Shown here in pieces: positions 6,177 through 13,816 of a stretch of 14,755 nt of DNA. How positions within the stretch are numbered: position 1 is the first letter of the stretch; each line of letters opens with the position of its first letter. Both the position numbers and the translations under genes were made by a program. The stretch is from Alphaproteobacteria bacterium. GTDB lineage: Bacteria > Pseudomonadota > Alphaproteobacteria > Micropepsales > Micropepsaceae. The notes beneath the pieces were generated by a model, which was given only the letters and a program-made list of their open reading frames with translations, searched no databases and was not told where the DNA came from. The stretch spans positions 1-14,755 of the forward strand of contig JAFKFF010000257.1 in the NCBI GenBank assembly GCA_017307315.1. Direction: 5' to 3'.

Positions 6177-8054
6177 ATGAGTGGTCCTACGGTGAACGAA
6201 CCGCCGCGGCAAAGGCCGGGCGCGGGTGCTGGGTGGCTGACGCGGCCGGGAATGGCCGCGACGGACGTCAGGAATCCCGACTACTTCCACAAAGTCGTCG
6301 ACTGCCAATGGGCGTGCCCGGCGCACACCCCGGTGCCGGAATATATCCGCATGATCGCGGCGGGGCGCTATTCCGACGCCTATATGGTCAACTGGCATTC
6401 CAATGTCTTTCCCGGGATTCTCGGCCGCACATGCGACAGGCCGTGCGAACCGGCGTGCCGTCGCGGCCGGGTGGAGGAAGTCACGGGCGCGCCGCAGCCC
6501 GTCGCCATCTGCCGGCTGAAGCGCGTCGCCGCCGACAACAAGGACGGCGTGAAGGCGCGCATGCCTTCGCCCGCGGCGACCATGAACGGCAAGCGCGTCG
6601 CCCTGATCGGCGCCGGCCCCGCCTCGCTGACGGTGGCGCGCGATCTTCTGCCCCTGGGCTACACCGTGGTGCTCTACGACGGCGACACCTCGGCGGGCGG
6701 CATGATGCGCACCCAGATTCCGAAATTTCGCTTGCCGGAAAGCGTGCTGGACGAGGAAGTGGATTACATTCTCGACCTGCAGCCGGAATTGCGGCTGGGC
6801 CAGAAGATCAATTCCCTGCGCGGGCTCCTGTCCGAGAATTACGACGCCATCTTTGTCGGCTGCGGCGCGCCGCGGGGGCGCGAGCTCGAGATTCCCGGCC
6901 GCAAGGAGGCCGCCGCGAATATCCATATCGGCATCGACTGGCTGTCGTCGGTGTCCTTCGGCCACACCAGCAAGATCGGCAAGCGCGTGATCGTCCTGGG
7001 CGGCGGCAACACCGCGATGGATTGCTGCCGCACCTCGCGCCGGTTGGGCGGGGAAAAGGTCGATGTCGTGGTGCGCTCCGGCTTCGAGGAAATGAAGGCG
7101 TCACCCTGGGAAAAGGAAGACGCCATGCACGAAGGCATTCCGATCCACAATTTCCTGGTTCCCAAGGAATTCCTGCACGAGCAGGGCAAGCTGATCGGGG
7201 TGCGCTTCGAAAAGGTGAAGGCGGAATACGACGCCAAGGGCCGGCGCAGCCTGGTGCCGGCGGGCGAGCCCGACACCGTCATGCCGTGCGACGACGTGCT
7301 GGTGGCGGTGGGCCAGGAGAATGCCTTCCCCTGGATCGAGCGCGACATCGGCCTCGGCTTCGACAAATGGGACATGCCGGTGGTCGATCCCGCCACCATG
7401 CAGTCCACCCACCCGAAAGTCTTTTTCGGCGGCGATGCCGCGTTCGGGCCCAAGAACATCATCTGGGCGGTGGCGCATGGCCATGACGCCGCCATCTCCA
7501 TCGACCTTTTGTGCCGGGGCGAGGACGTGAACCGCCGCCCGCCGCCCATGGTGAACCTGTCCAGCCAGAAGATGGGCATTCACGAGTGGAGCTATGACAA
7601 CGACATCTCCAACGACGCGCGCTACAAGGTCCCGCACGCGCCCATCGAACAGACCTTGAAGAATGTGCGGCTGGAGGTGGAGCTGGGCTTCGACCTGAAG
7701 CAGGCCTTCGCCGAGGCGCAGCGCTGCCTGAATTGCGACATCCAGACCGTGTTCGACGCGCCCAAATGCATCGAGTGCGATGCCTGCGTCGATATCTGCC
7801 CGATGGATTGCATCACCTTCACCGCCAATGACGCGGAAGAGGAGCTGCGCGAGCATCTGTCGGCGCCGTCGCTGCATCCCGATCAGGACCTCTATATCTC
7901 GCCCGCGCTCAAGACCGGCCGCATCATGGCCAAGGACGAGGATCTCTGCCTGCATTGCGGGCTGTGCGCCGAACGCTGCCCCACCGGCGCCTGGGACATG
8001 CAGAAATTCCTCCTGAACGCGCCCAAGACGGAGTACGCATGTCGGCACGGATAA
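6177..8054 (+). CDS. FAD/NAD(P)-binding oxidoreductase with GltD-like and ferredoxin domains (KorC-like)
   Basis: A 625-residue flavo-iron-sulfur protein. Residues ~35-125 form the GltD/dihydropyrimidine-dehydrogenase-type N-terminal cluster domain with C43, C47, C86, C90 and C94. GAGPAS (145-150) is the FAD-binding Rossmann loop. GGGNTAMDCCR (275-285) is the NAD(P)H-binding loop. GGDAAFGP (418-425) is the distal FAD contact. The C-terminus carries two ferredoxin-type Cys sets: C531-x2-C534-x2-C537-x3-C541, and C591-x2-C594-x2-C597-x3-C601. It likely passes electrons between NADP(H) and the 2-oxoacid oxidoreductase encoded by the next two genes, as the third subunit does in the 2-oxoglutarate:NADP+ oxidoreductases described in Azoarcus/Thauera relatives. 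GGGGA (6159-6163) lies a rather long 13 bases before the ATG. Its last 16 bases overlap the start of korA, implying translational coupling. The protein is intact. The physiological direction of electron flow cannot be read from sequence. Confidence 0.88.
   Translation: MSGPTVNEPPRQRPGAGAGWLTRPGMAATDVRNPDYFHKVVDCQWACPAHTPVPEYIRMIAAGRYSDAYMVNWHSNVFPGILGRTCDRPCEPACRRGRVEEVTGAPQPVAICRLKRVAADNKDGVKARMPSPAATMNGKRVALIGAGPASLTVARDLLPLGYTVVLYDGDTSAGGMMRTQIPKFRLPESVLDEEVDYILDLQPELRLGQKINSLRGLLSENYDAIFVGCGAPRGRELEIPGRKEAAANIHIGIDWLSSVSFGHTSKIGKRVIVLGGGNTAMDCCRTSRRLGGEKVDVVVRSGFEEMKASPWEKEDAMHEGIPIHNFLVPKEFLHEQGKLIGVRFEKVKAEYDAKGRRSLVPAGEPDTVMPCDDVLVAVGQENAFPWIERDIGLGFDKWDMPVVDPATMQSTHPKVFFGGDAAFGPKNIIWAVAHGHDAAISIDLLCRGEDVNRRPPPMVNLSSQKMGIHEWSYDNDISNDARYKVPHAPIEQTLKNVRLEVELGFDLKQAFAEAQRCLNCDIQTVFDAPKCIECDACVDICPMDCITFTANDAEEELREHLSAPSLHPDQDLYISPALKTGRIMAKDEDLCLHCGLCAERCPTGAWDMQKFLLNAPKTEYACRHG
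8030..8033 (+). promoter_or_regulatory. Ribosome-binding site that fixes the korA start
   Basis: GGAG five bases before the ATG at 8039 lies inside the end of the preceding reading frame. It supports the start MSARISAVNDFVV over an in-frame ATG at 7955, which would add residues encoded wholly within the upstream ferredoxin domain. Confidence 0.6.
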
Positions 8055-9818
8055 GCGCGGTCAACGACTTCGTCGTCAAATTCGCCAACGTCAACGGTTC
8101 CGGCTCGGCTTCGGCGAACGAGATGTTCGCGCGCTCCCTGCTCCGCATGGGCGTGCCGGTCGCCTCGCGCAACATCTTTCCGTCCAACATCCAGGGCCTG
8201 CCCACCTGGTACGAAGTGCGCGTCTCCGGTCCTGGCTGGCTGGGGCGGCGCGGCGGTACCGACATGATGGTGGCGATGAACCCCCAGACCTGGGACAAGG
8301 ATGTCGCCTCGATCGATCCGGGCGGCTATCTCTTCTACGATTCCTCGCGCCCCATTCCCCAGTCGAAATTCCGCGGCGACGTCAATGTCATTCCCATGCC
8401 GCTGACGGAAATCTGCAACGCCACCTATAGCGACCCGCGCCAGCGCCAACTGTTCAAGAACATCATCTATGTCGGCGCGCTGGCCGAACTGCTGGGCATC
8501 GACATCGCCGTTCTGGAGACGCTGATCGGCGAGCAATATAAGAGCAAGCAGGCCCTGATCGCGCCCAATCAACAGGCGCTGCACATGGGCCACGATTATG
8601 CCCGCGACAATCTCTCCGGCCTGTGCGGATTGAAAGTGGAAAAGAGCGATGCGGTGGGGGATCGCATCTTCGTCAACGGCAACGAGGCCGCGGCGCTGGG
8701 CTGTGTCTATGGCGGCGCCACGGTGGCGGCCTGGTATCCGATCACGCCTTCGACCTCCGTCGCCGAAGCCTTCGCCAAGCATTGCAGGAAATACCGCACC
8801 GATCCCGCCACGGGAAAGAACCGCTTCGCCATCGTCCAGGCCGAGGATGAAATCTCCGCCATCGGCGCGGTGGTGGGGGCGGGCTGTGCAGGAAATACTG
8901 GGCTTGGCCTATTTCGCGGAAATTCCTCTGGTCCTGATCGACGTGCAGCGGGGCGGGCCGTCCACCGGCATGCCCACCCGCACCCAGCAGGCCGATCTGC
9001 TGCTCGCCGCCTATGCCAGCCATGGCGACACCAAGCATGTGATGCTGTTCCCGCAAGATCCGAGGGAATTGTTCGAGTTCGCCGCGCAAGCGTTCGACCT
9101 GGCGGAACGGCTGCAGACCCCGATCTTCGTGATGGAAGACCTCGACATCGGCATGAACGAATGGCTGTGCGAGCCCTTCACCTGGGACGACGCCCGCGTC
9201 TACGACCGCGGCAAGGTCATGAGTGCCGAAGAGCTGGAGTCCGGCAAGCTGTTCGGCCGCTATCTCGACGTCGATGGCGACGCCATCCCCTGGCGCACGC
9301 TTCCCGGCACACATCCCACCAAGGGCGCCTATTTCACCCGCGGTTCCAGCCACGACAAGATGGCGAAATACACCGAGGAGGGCGAGGCCTATCAGGAAGT
9401 GATGCAGCGGCTGTTGCGCAAATTCGAAACCGCCAAGGCCTATGTGCCGGCGCCGGTCGTCCGTCGGGCGAAGGAGAAGACCGGCTTCGGCGCGATCTAT
9501 TTCGGCTCGACCGCGCCCGCCATGGATGAAGCACTGGCGGCATTGGAGGATCAGGGCCTGCATCTGGATACCCTGCGCTTGCGCTCCTTTCCCTTCAGCG
9601 AAGCGGTCAGCGAATTCATCAACGCCCATGACCAGGTCTTCCTGGTGGAGCAGAACCGCGACGCCCAGATGCGCATGCTGCTGGTCAATGAATGCGGCAT
9701 CGATCCGGCCCGCTTCATCTCGGTCCTGCAATATGACGGCACGCCGGTGACGGCGCGCTTCATCATCGACGCCATTGCGGCACGCATGCGCCTGCCGGCG
9801 CGCGAGGCCGCGGAATGA
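8039..9818 (+). pseudogene. korA: 2-oxoacid:acceptor oxidoreductase, fused gamma-alpha subunit, broken by a ~50-base deletion
   Basis: Fused gamma-alpha subunit of a 2-oxoglutarate/2-oxoacid:ferredoxin oxidoreductase. Codons 1-282 (8039-8884) read normally: a gamma domain (~1-190, NVNGSGSASANEMFARSLLRMG... FPSNIQGLPTWYE) and the start of the alpha/POR_N domain (NEAAALGCVYGG... AWYPITPSTS, then QAEDEISAIGAVVGAG). Similarity then stops. It resumes in another frame from about 8886 with QEILGLAYFAEIPLVLIDVQRGG and TGMPTRTQQ, and continues for 310 codons to the stop at 9816-9818. Homologues as I recall them have about 18 residues here, containing W-x-GARAFT-x-TSGPG-x-SLM. These are missing, which fits a deletion of ~50 bases (2 mod 3). 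Without correction, translation from 8039 runs out of frame to a stop at 9527-9529. Both halves are otherwise well conserved, so the lesion is recent or an assembly error. The remaining length plus the gap (~609 residues) matches the family. Confidence 0.82.
8879..8892 (+). other. Deletion/frameshift junction in korA
   Basis: Upstream codons in the first frame end GCG GGC (8879-8884, Ala-Gly). Downstream codons in the new frame start GTG CAG GAA (8886-8894). Only one base separates the two conserved stretches where about 17-18 codons are expected. Gly-Trp in the normal protein would begin GGC TG, and a normal Met would end in TG, so the junction fits loss between two TG dinucleotides. This is inferred from remembered family sequence, not from an alignment. 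Confidence 0.65.
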
Positions 9819-10870
9819 CCTATATCGTCAAGCCCAGGCTGCGCCATCCCGCCCTGCCGGTGAACAAGCTGGGCTTCACCCATCGCGACTATGAAGGCAC
9901 GGTTTCGACGCTCTGCGCCGGCTGCGGCCACGACTCGATCTCGGCGGCGATCATCCAGGCCTGTTTCGAGCTCGCCATCGAGCCGCACCGGGTGGCGAAA
10001 CTGTCGGGCATCGGCTGCTCGTCCAAGACGCCCACCTATTTCCTGGGCCAGAGCCACGGCTTCAATTCCGTGCATGGCCGCATGCCGTCGGTCCTGACCG
10101 GGGCCAACCTCGCCAACAAGGATTTGATCTATCTGGGCGTGTCCGGCGACGGCGACAGCGCCTCCATCGGGCTGGGCCAGTTCGTGCATTGCATCCGCCG
10201 CGGCGTGAACATGGTCTATATCACCGAGAACAACGGCGTTTACGGCCTCACCAAGGGTCAATTCTCCGCCACCGCCGACAAGGGCTCCAAGAGCAAGGGC
10301 GGCGCCAGCAACATGGACACCGCCCTCGACCTCGCCAGCATGGCGCTGATGGTGGGCGCAAGTTTCGTGGGCCGTTCCTTCTCCGGCGACAAGGAGCAGA
10401 TGGTGCCCCTGATCATGGCGGCGATGCGCCATCCCGGTCCGGCCTTCATCGACATCGTCAGTCCTTGCGTCGCCTTCAACAACCATGCCGGCTCGACCAA
10501 GGCCTATGACTTCGTCCGCGCCCATAACGAGGCGGTGAACAGCCTGGACATCATGGAGCCGCGCAACCCCATCACGGTGGAATATGCCCCCGGCACCACC
10601 GAGGAAGTGGCGCTGCATGACGGCTCGACCTTGCGGCTGGCCAAGCTCGACGCCAGCTACGACCCGCACGACCGCATCATGGCGATGGCCTATCTGCAGG
10701 CCAAGGCCGCCAAGGGCGAGTTCGTGACCGGGCTTATTTACATGGACCGGCAGGCGGGCGACCTGCATGCCAACCTGGGCACGGTCGACGCGCCGCTCAA
10801 CAGCCTGTCCGAGAAAGAGCTCTGCCCCGGCGCCAAGGCGCTGGACGGATTCAACACATCGCACCGCTAG
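9815..10870 (+). CDS. korB: 2-oxoacid:acceptor oxidoreductase beta subunit (TPP-binding)
   Basis: A 351-residue beta subunit that binds thiamine diphosphate and one [4Fe-4S] cluster and, with KorA, oxidatively decarboxylates a 2-oxoacid (probably 2-oxoglutarate) to the acyl-CoA, reducing ferredoxin. Visible features: LCAGCGHDS with C34 and C37; C68 in SGIGCSSKTPTY; the TPP/Mg motif GDGDSASIG (111-119) continuing to ENNGVYGLTKGQ (138-149); and C218 in VSPCVAF, the usual fourth cluster position. GNxxT-type substrate loops are not distinctive enough to name the acid. The ATG overlaps the korA stop (ATGA, 9815-9818), with GAGG at 9804-9807. It is therefore normally coupled to korA translation. 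The korA frameshift would stop ribosomes about 285 bases upstream and probably lower its expression. The gene itself is intact. Confidence 0.92.
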   Translation: MTYIVKPRLRHPALPVNKLGFTHRDYEGTVSTLCAGCGHDSISAAIIQACFELAIEPHRVAKLSGIGCSSKTPTYFLGQSHGFNSVHGRMPSVLTGANLANKDLIYLGVSGDGDSASIGLGQFVHCIRRGVNMVYITENNGVYGLTKGQFSATADKGSKSKGGASNMDTALDLASMALMVGASFVGRSFSGDKEQMVPLIMAAMRHPGPAFIDIVSPCVAFNNHAGSTKAYDFVRAHNEAVNSLDIMEPRNPITVEYAPGTTEEVALHDGSTLRLAKLDASYDPHDRIMAMAYLQAKAAKGEFVTGLIYMDRQAGDLHANLGTVDAPLNSLSEKELCPGAKALDGFNTSHR

Positions 10871-10908
10871 AAGGACATCGCCATCGCAGCCATCCGGGGA
10901 GACCGCTC

Positions 10909-11139
10909 ATGGAGCCATTTCACGCTTTTCTCACCCACACCTGCGGCCATTGCCGGACGCCCTTGCTGCGCCTGGGCCTGTCGGAAAACAACGACATCGT
11001 GGTCTGCCCGGTTTGCCTGAAGGCGGGCGCTTTCGATGAGGTCCTGGAGGAAGGGGTGGAATTGTCGGACGGCTATGATGTCTCCGACGACACCAAGCGC
11101 CTGGTCCGCCGCCTGTGGGCGGAGCGCGCCGCGCCCTGA
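10909..11139 (+). CDS. Small zinc-ribbon protein
   Basis: A 76-residue protein with two CxxC knuckles, C12-G-H-C15 and C33-P-V-C36, separated by 17 residues. This is the layout of a rubredoxin-like zinc ribbon. The remaining ~40 residues are acidic and helical, ending DDTKRLVRRLWAERAAP. It has the strongest Shine-Dalgarno in the window, GGGGAGA at 10896-10902, six bases before the ATG. It lies 38 bases after korB with no terminator between, so it is probably co-transcribed. I do not recognise a named family. It may bind zinc or iron as a small accessory factor; a link to the oxidoreductase rests only on position. Confidence 0.75.
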   Translation: MEPFHAFLTHTCGHCRTPLLRLGLSENNDIVVCPVCLKAGAFDEVLEEGVELSDGYDVSDDTKRLVRRLWAERAAP

Positions 11140-11175
11140 CTTGCTCTGGGCGGCCCCGCGCGTTGATGTCATAGT

Positions 11176-11197
11176 CCCGCCGGCTAAAGGCGGGGGA
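11176..11197 (+). promoter_or_regulatory. Hairpin overlapping the ribosome-binding site of the ester hydrolase gene
   Basis: CCCGCC (11176-11181) and GGCGGG (11189-11194) form a 6-base GC stem with a 7-base loop. The right arm overlaps the G-rich ribosome-binding site GGGGGA (11192-11197), 4 bases before the ATG at 11202. The structure could limit initiation unless opened. It has no T-run and is too close to the start to be a terminator for the upstream gene. Confidence 0.4.
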
Positions 11198-11201
11198 TGG
11201 C

Positions 11202-13106
11202 ATGCGGACGGGCTTGATCGTGGCGGGGCTTTGCGCACTTCTGAGCGCCTCGGCCCTCGCCGCATCGGACTATAATGAATCGCCGAAAAAGGTCGTCCGC
11301 CCGGAATCCAGCTTCGACTATGTCCGCCGCGTGGAAGAGATCCCCATGCGCGACGGCGTCACCCTCCACACCGTCATCCTGATCCCCAAGGGTGCCTCCC
11401 GCGCGCCCATGCTGCTCACCCGCACGCCCTACAATGCCGAGGAGCAGACGGGATACGCCCAGAGCGGCCATATGGGCTTGGTGATCGACGGCTACGACAA
11501 TGCCGTCGATACCATCATCGAAGGCGGCTATATCCGCGTGGTGCAGGATGTGCGGGGCAAATACGGCTCCAAGGGCATCTACATGATGAACCCGCCGCTG
11601 GCGGGCACCAAATACAATCCCACCAAGACCGACGATTCCACCGACGCTTACGACACCATCGACTGGCTGGTGAAGCATGTGAAGGAATCCAACGGCAAGG
11701 TCGGCATTCTGGGCATCTCCTATGACGGCTTTCTGCCGCTGATGGCGCTGGTCAACCCGCATCCGGCGCTGAAGATCTCGGTGCCGATGAACCCGATGGT
11801 GGATGGCTGGCGCGGCGACGACTGGTTCCACAATGGCGCCTTCCGCCAGCAAGGCATGCCCTACATCTACGAGCAGGACGGCACCGCCGACAATTCCGCC
11901 AAATGGTGGCAATCGGTGCAGGACGATTACGACTTCTACATGCGCGGCGTCTCGGCGGGCGCGCTGGGCGAAGAACACGGCCTCACCCAGATGGGCTTCT
12001 GGAACAAGATCGTGGCGCACCCGGCTTACGACGATTTCTGGCAGAGCCAGGCGATGGACAAGGTCCTGGCCGACCGGCCCTTGACCGTGCCGGTGCTGCT
12101 GGTGGGCAGCCTTTGGGATGCCGAAGACATTTACGGCTACATGGCGATGTGGAAGGCCTTGAAGCCCAAGGACACAAGCGGCGACATGGTGCGCATGTCG
12201 ATCGGGCCCTGGTATCACGGCCAGGGGATCGAAGAAGGCAGTTCGCTGGGCGCGGTCAAGTTCGGCATGGACACCGCCAAATGGTGGCGCAGACACGTGC
12301 TGGCGCCAGTCCTGGCGCATTACCTGAAGGACGAAGCGCCGCCGCTGAACATCGCGCCCGTCACCGCCTTCGAGACCGGCACCAACGAATGGCGCAATTT
12401 CCAGTCCTGGCCGGTGACGGAAGCGAAACCCACGCCGATCTATCTGAAGCCCGGCGGCGCGCTCGGCTTCGAACCCACGCCGGGCGCGGCGGCGACGGTG
12501 GATTACGTCTCCGATCCGATGAAACCGGTGCCCTTCCGCGCCCGCCCGATCAAGACCTCCGGCTACGACACCTGCGCGCAATGGGCTTGCTGGCTCACCG
12601 ACGATCAACGCGAAGCCTCCGGACGGACGGACGTGATCAGCTTCACCACCGATGTCCTGACCCAGCCGGTGACGGTGCGCGGCCAGCCGGTGGTGCATCT
12701 GACCGCCGCCACCACCGGCAGCGATGCCGACTGGGTGGTCAAGCTGATCGACGTCTATCCCGACCAGGTACCGGGCGATCACGCCATGGGCGGCTATCAG
12801 CTGGCGGTGGCGATGGACATTTTCCGGGGCCGCTACCGGGAATCCTTGTCGGAGGCCAAGCCGATCGCAGCGGGCACGCCCCTGCCCTACTCCTTCGAAC
12901 TGCCGACCGCCGATCACGTCTTCCTGCCGGGCCACCGCATCATGGTGCAGGTCCAGTCGAGCTGGTTCCCGCTCTACGACCGCAATCCGCAGACATTCGT
13001 GCCCAACATCTTCTTCGCCAAGCCGGGAGATTTCCGGAAAGCGACCCAGAGCATCACGGTGGCGGGACCGGAGCAGAGCCGCATCGATCTGCCCATCGCG
13101 CCGTAA
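11202..13106 (+). CDS. Alpha-amino-acid ester hydrolase, CocE/NonD family
   Basis: A 634-residue secreted serine hydrolase of the X-Pro dipeptidyl-peptidase/CocE family, closest by recall to alpha-amino-acid ester hydrolases (EC 3.1.1.43) of Xanthomonas and Acetobacter, which also acylate or cleave amino-beta-lactams. Signal peptide: MRTGLIVAGLCALLSASALA. The nucleophile is S173 in GISYDGF, the acid is D306 in SLWDAED, and the histidine is H339 in GPWYHG. Each is one residue below my recollection of the Xanthomonas triad (174/307/340). The carboxylate cluster that recognises the substrate alpha-amino group is kept as D207 (GDDWFH), E308 and D309. Other diagnostic strings are DVRGKYGS (116-123), NPTKTDDSTDAYDT and PMVDGWRGDDWFHNGAFRQ. 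The layout is an alpha/beta core with an inserted cap (~190-290) and a C-terminal jelly-roll (~380-634). Length matches the family. Location is probably periplasmic. It lies 62 bases after the zinc-ribbon gene and may be read from the same transcript. Confidence 0.9.
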   Translation: MRTGLIVAGLCALLSASALAASDYNESPKKVVRPESSFDYVRRVEEIPMRDGVTLHTVILIPKGASRAPMLLTRTPYNAEEQTGYAQSGHMGLVIDGYDNAVDTIIEGGYIRVVQDVRGKYGSKGIYMMNPPLAGTKYNPTKTDDSTDAYDTIDWLVKHVKESNGKVGILGISYDGFLPLMALVNPHPALKISVPMNPMVDGWRGDDWFHNGAFRQQGMPYIYEQDGTADNSAKWWQSVQDDYDFYMRGVSAGALGEEHGLTQMGFWNKIVAHPAYDDFWQSQAMDKVLADRPLTVPVLLVGSLWDAEDIYGYMAMWKALKPKDTSGDMVRMSIGPWYHGQGIEEGSSLGAVKFGMDTAKWWRRHVLAPVLAHYLKDEAPPLNIAPVTAFETGTNEWRNFQSWPVTEAKPTPIYLKPGGALGFEPTPGAAATVDYVSDPMKPVPFRARPIKTSGYDTCAQWACWLTDDQREASGRTDVISFTTDVLTQPVTVRGQPVVHLTAATTGSDADWVVKLIDVYPDQVPGDHAMGGYQLAVAMDIFRGRYRESLSEAKPIAAGTPLPYSFELPTADHVFLPGHRIMVQVQSSWFPLYDRNPQTFVPNIFFAKPGDFRKATQSITVAGPEQSRIDLPIAP

Positions 13107-13110
13107 GGCC

Positions 13111-13150
13111 AAGGAAAAAGAAAAGCCGCGCTTCGGGGGACGAGCGCGGC
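13111..13150 (-). terminator. Intrinsic terminator for the minus-strand hypothetical gene
   Basis: Read on the minus strand, GCCGCGCT and AGCGCGGC (13150-13143 and 13132-13125) form an 8-base GC-rich stem with a 10-base loop. It is followed immediately by TTTTCTTTTTCC (13124-13113). It lies about 100 bases past the stop of the gene ending at 13254. On the plus strand the hairpin has no T-run, though it could also slow transcription leaving the ester hydrolase gene. A second small dyad, CGGCC-TGAC-GGCCG (13167-13180), lies beside it. Confidence 0.7.
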
Positions 13151-13253
13151 CAAGTTGGGGGATACACGGCCTGACGGCCGACGCGCTTATCGCCGTGCAT
13201 TGCAATGGTTGCGTGACACCGGCGCCCGATGCGCGAAATGTCGCGGCGAAACG

Positions 13254-13646
13254 CTATTCCGCGGCGGTCCGGCGATCGAGATTTTCCAGGTCGCGCGCGA
13301 ATTGCGGATTGCGCTTGGCATCGAGACGGCGGATCGCGGATTTCACCAGATGACGGGTCAGGCGCAGATCGGCCGGTGCCGGCACGGCATGAACGAAACG
13401 CTCGAAGCGGGTTTCGCTCTCGCCATTGGTGAAAGCGGGCATCGCGCCGGTCTGATGGGCGTAAAGCAAGCCAAGCTGGTAGATGAAGCGATCGGTCTTG
13501 AGCTTTCTGTCCTCGCCGGCGAGGATCGCGCTTTCCGACAGGATGCTTGCCACGGCGTCGAGAACGCCGTTCTCGTTGCGCAGCGGCCCGCGGCATGCCG
13601 AGCGCAATACCGCCAGGACCTGTTCCTGGTTCTTCCCCAACCCCAT
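13254..13646 (-). CDS. Hypothetical protein, mostly helical
   Basis: A 130-residue protein that I do not recognise. It begins MGLGKNQEQVLAVLRSACRG and ends DLENLDRRTAAE. The composition is balanced and suggests several amphipathic helices. There is no signal peptide, membrane segment or metal-binding cluster. The codon pattern in this frame is strongly G/C at third positions, as in the other genes, whereas the overlapping plus-strand frame (13155-13727) lacks it. That pattern and the matching minus-strand intrinsic terminator downstream make this the real gene. A weak GGA (minus strand) lies about ten bases before the ATG. It is separated from the upstream CapA gene by 170 bases, so it probably has its own promoter. 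Function is unknown. Confidence 0.65.
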   Translation of the reverse strand: MGLGKNQEQVLAVLRSACRGPLRNENGVLDAVASILSESAILAGEDRKLKTDRFIYQLGLLYAHQTGAMPAFTNGESETRFERFVHAVPAPADLRLTRHLVKSAIRRLDAKRNPQFARDLENLDRRTAAE

Positions 13647-13746
13647 AAAAACATCCGCAAAAATAGGTCGAACGCAAAATCACGCGCGATATTCGGCAGA
13701 TCAATTTATCGGCAGGAAAACGGTTAACGACATCGGGGATGGAACT

Positions 13747-13789
13747 CTGAAATCATCACATTTTCAGGCGCAACCATGGTTAAAGCGCC
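13747..13789. other. Two overlapping dyads between the two minus-strand genes
   Basis: The 170-base gap between the CapA gene and the hypothetical gene is more A/T-rich than its surroundings. It holds CTGAAA-9-TTTCAG (13747-13767). Overlapping by one base is GGCGC-AACCATGGTT-AAA-GCGCC (13767-13789), with a perfect AACCATGGTT palindrome inside. Possible roles are an end-of-transcript structure for capA or an operator for the next gene. No clean T-run follows on the minus strand. I cannot identify a promoter with confidence. Confidence 0.3.
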
Positions 13790-13816
13790 GAAACTTCTTC
13801 CCGGAAATCTTTTGCG

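Noticed and set aside
8039..9529. korA read as a 496-residue protein, or as programmed frameshifting
   Set aside because: After codon 282 the frame loses all family similarity and is Arg/His-rich noise. A frameshift alone could not restore the missing ~17-18 residues, and no slippery heptamer is visible at the junction.
11163..11191. TTGATG ... TAAAGG as a promoter for the ester hydrolase gene
   Set aside because: The -10 match is weak and the leader would be shorter than needed to include the ribosome-binding site.
1..13106. A beta-lactam modification locus linking the serine hydrolase and the ester hydrolase
   Set aside because: The two genes are about 10 kb apart, separated by several transcription units in both directions, and the first has no feature proving beta-lactamase activity.
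11184..13205. A 673-codon open frame on the minus strand opposite the ester hydrolase
   Set aside because: It mirrors a well-conserved plus-strand gene. His/Gly/Arg/Val-rich composition is typical of the antisense of GC-rich codons, and no family features are seen.
13198..13207. CATTGCAATG palindrome
   Set aside because: A single 10-base palindrome with no repeat partner or gene-start position; likely chance.
13155..13727. A 190-codon plus-strand frame overlapping the minus-strand hypothetical gene
   Set aside because: Third-position G/C bias and the downstream intrinsic terminator favour the minus-strand gene; the plus frame has no ribosome-binding site or recognisable domain.
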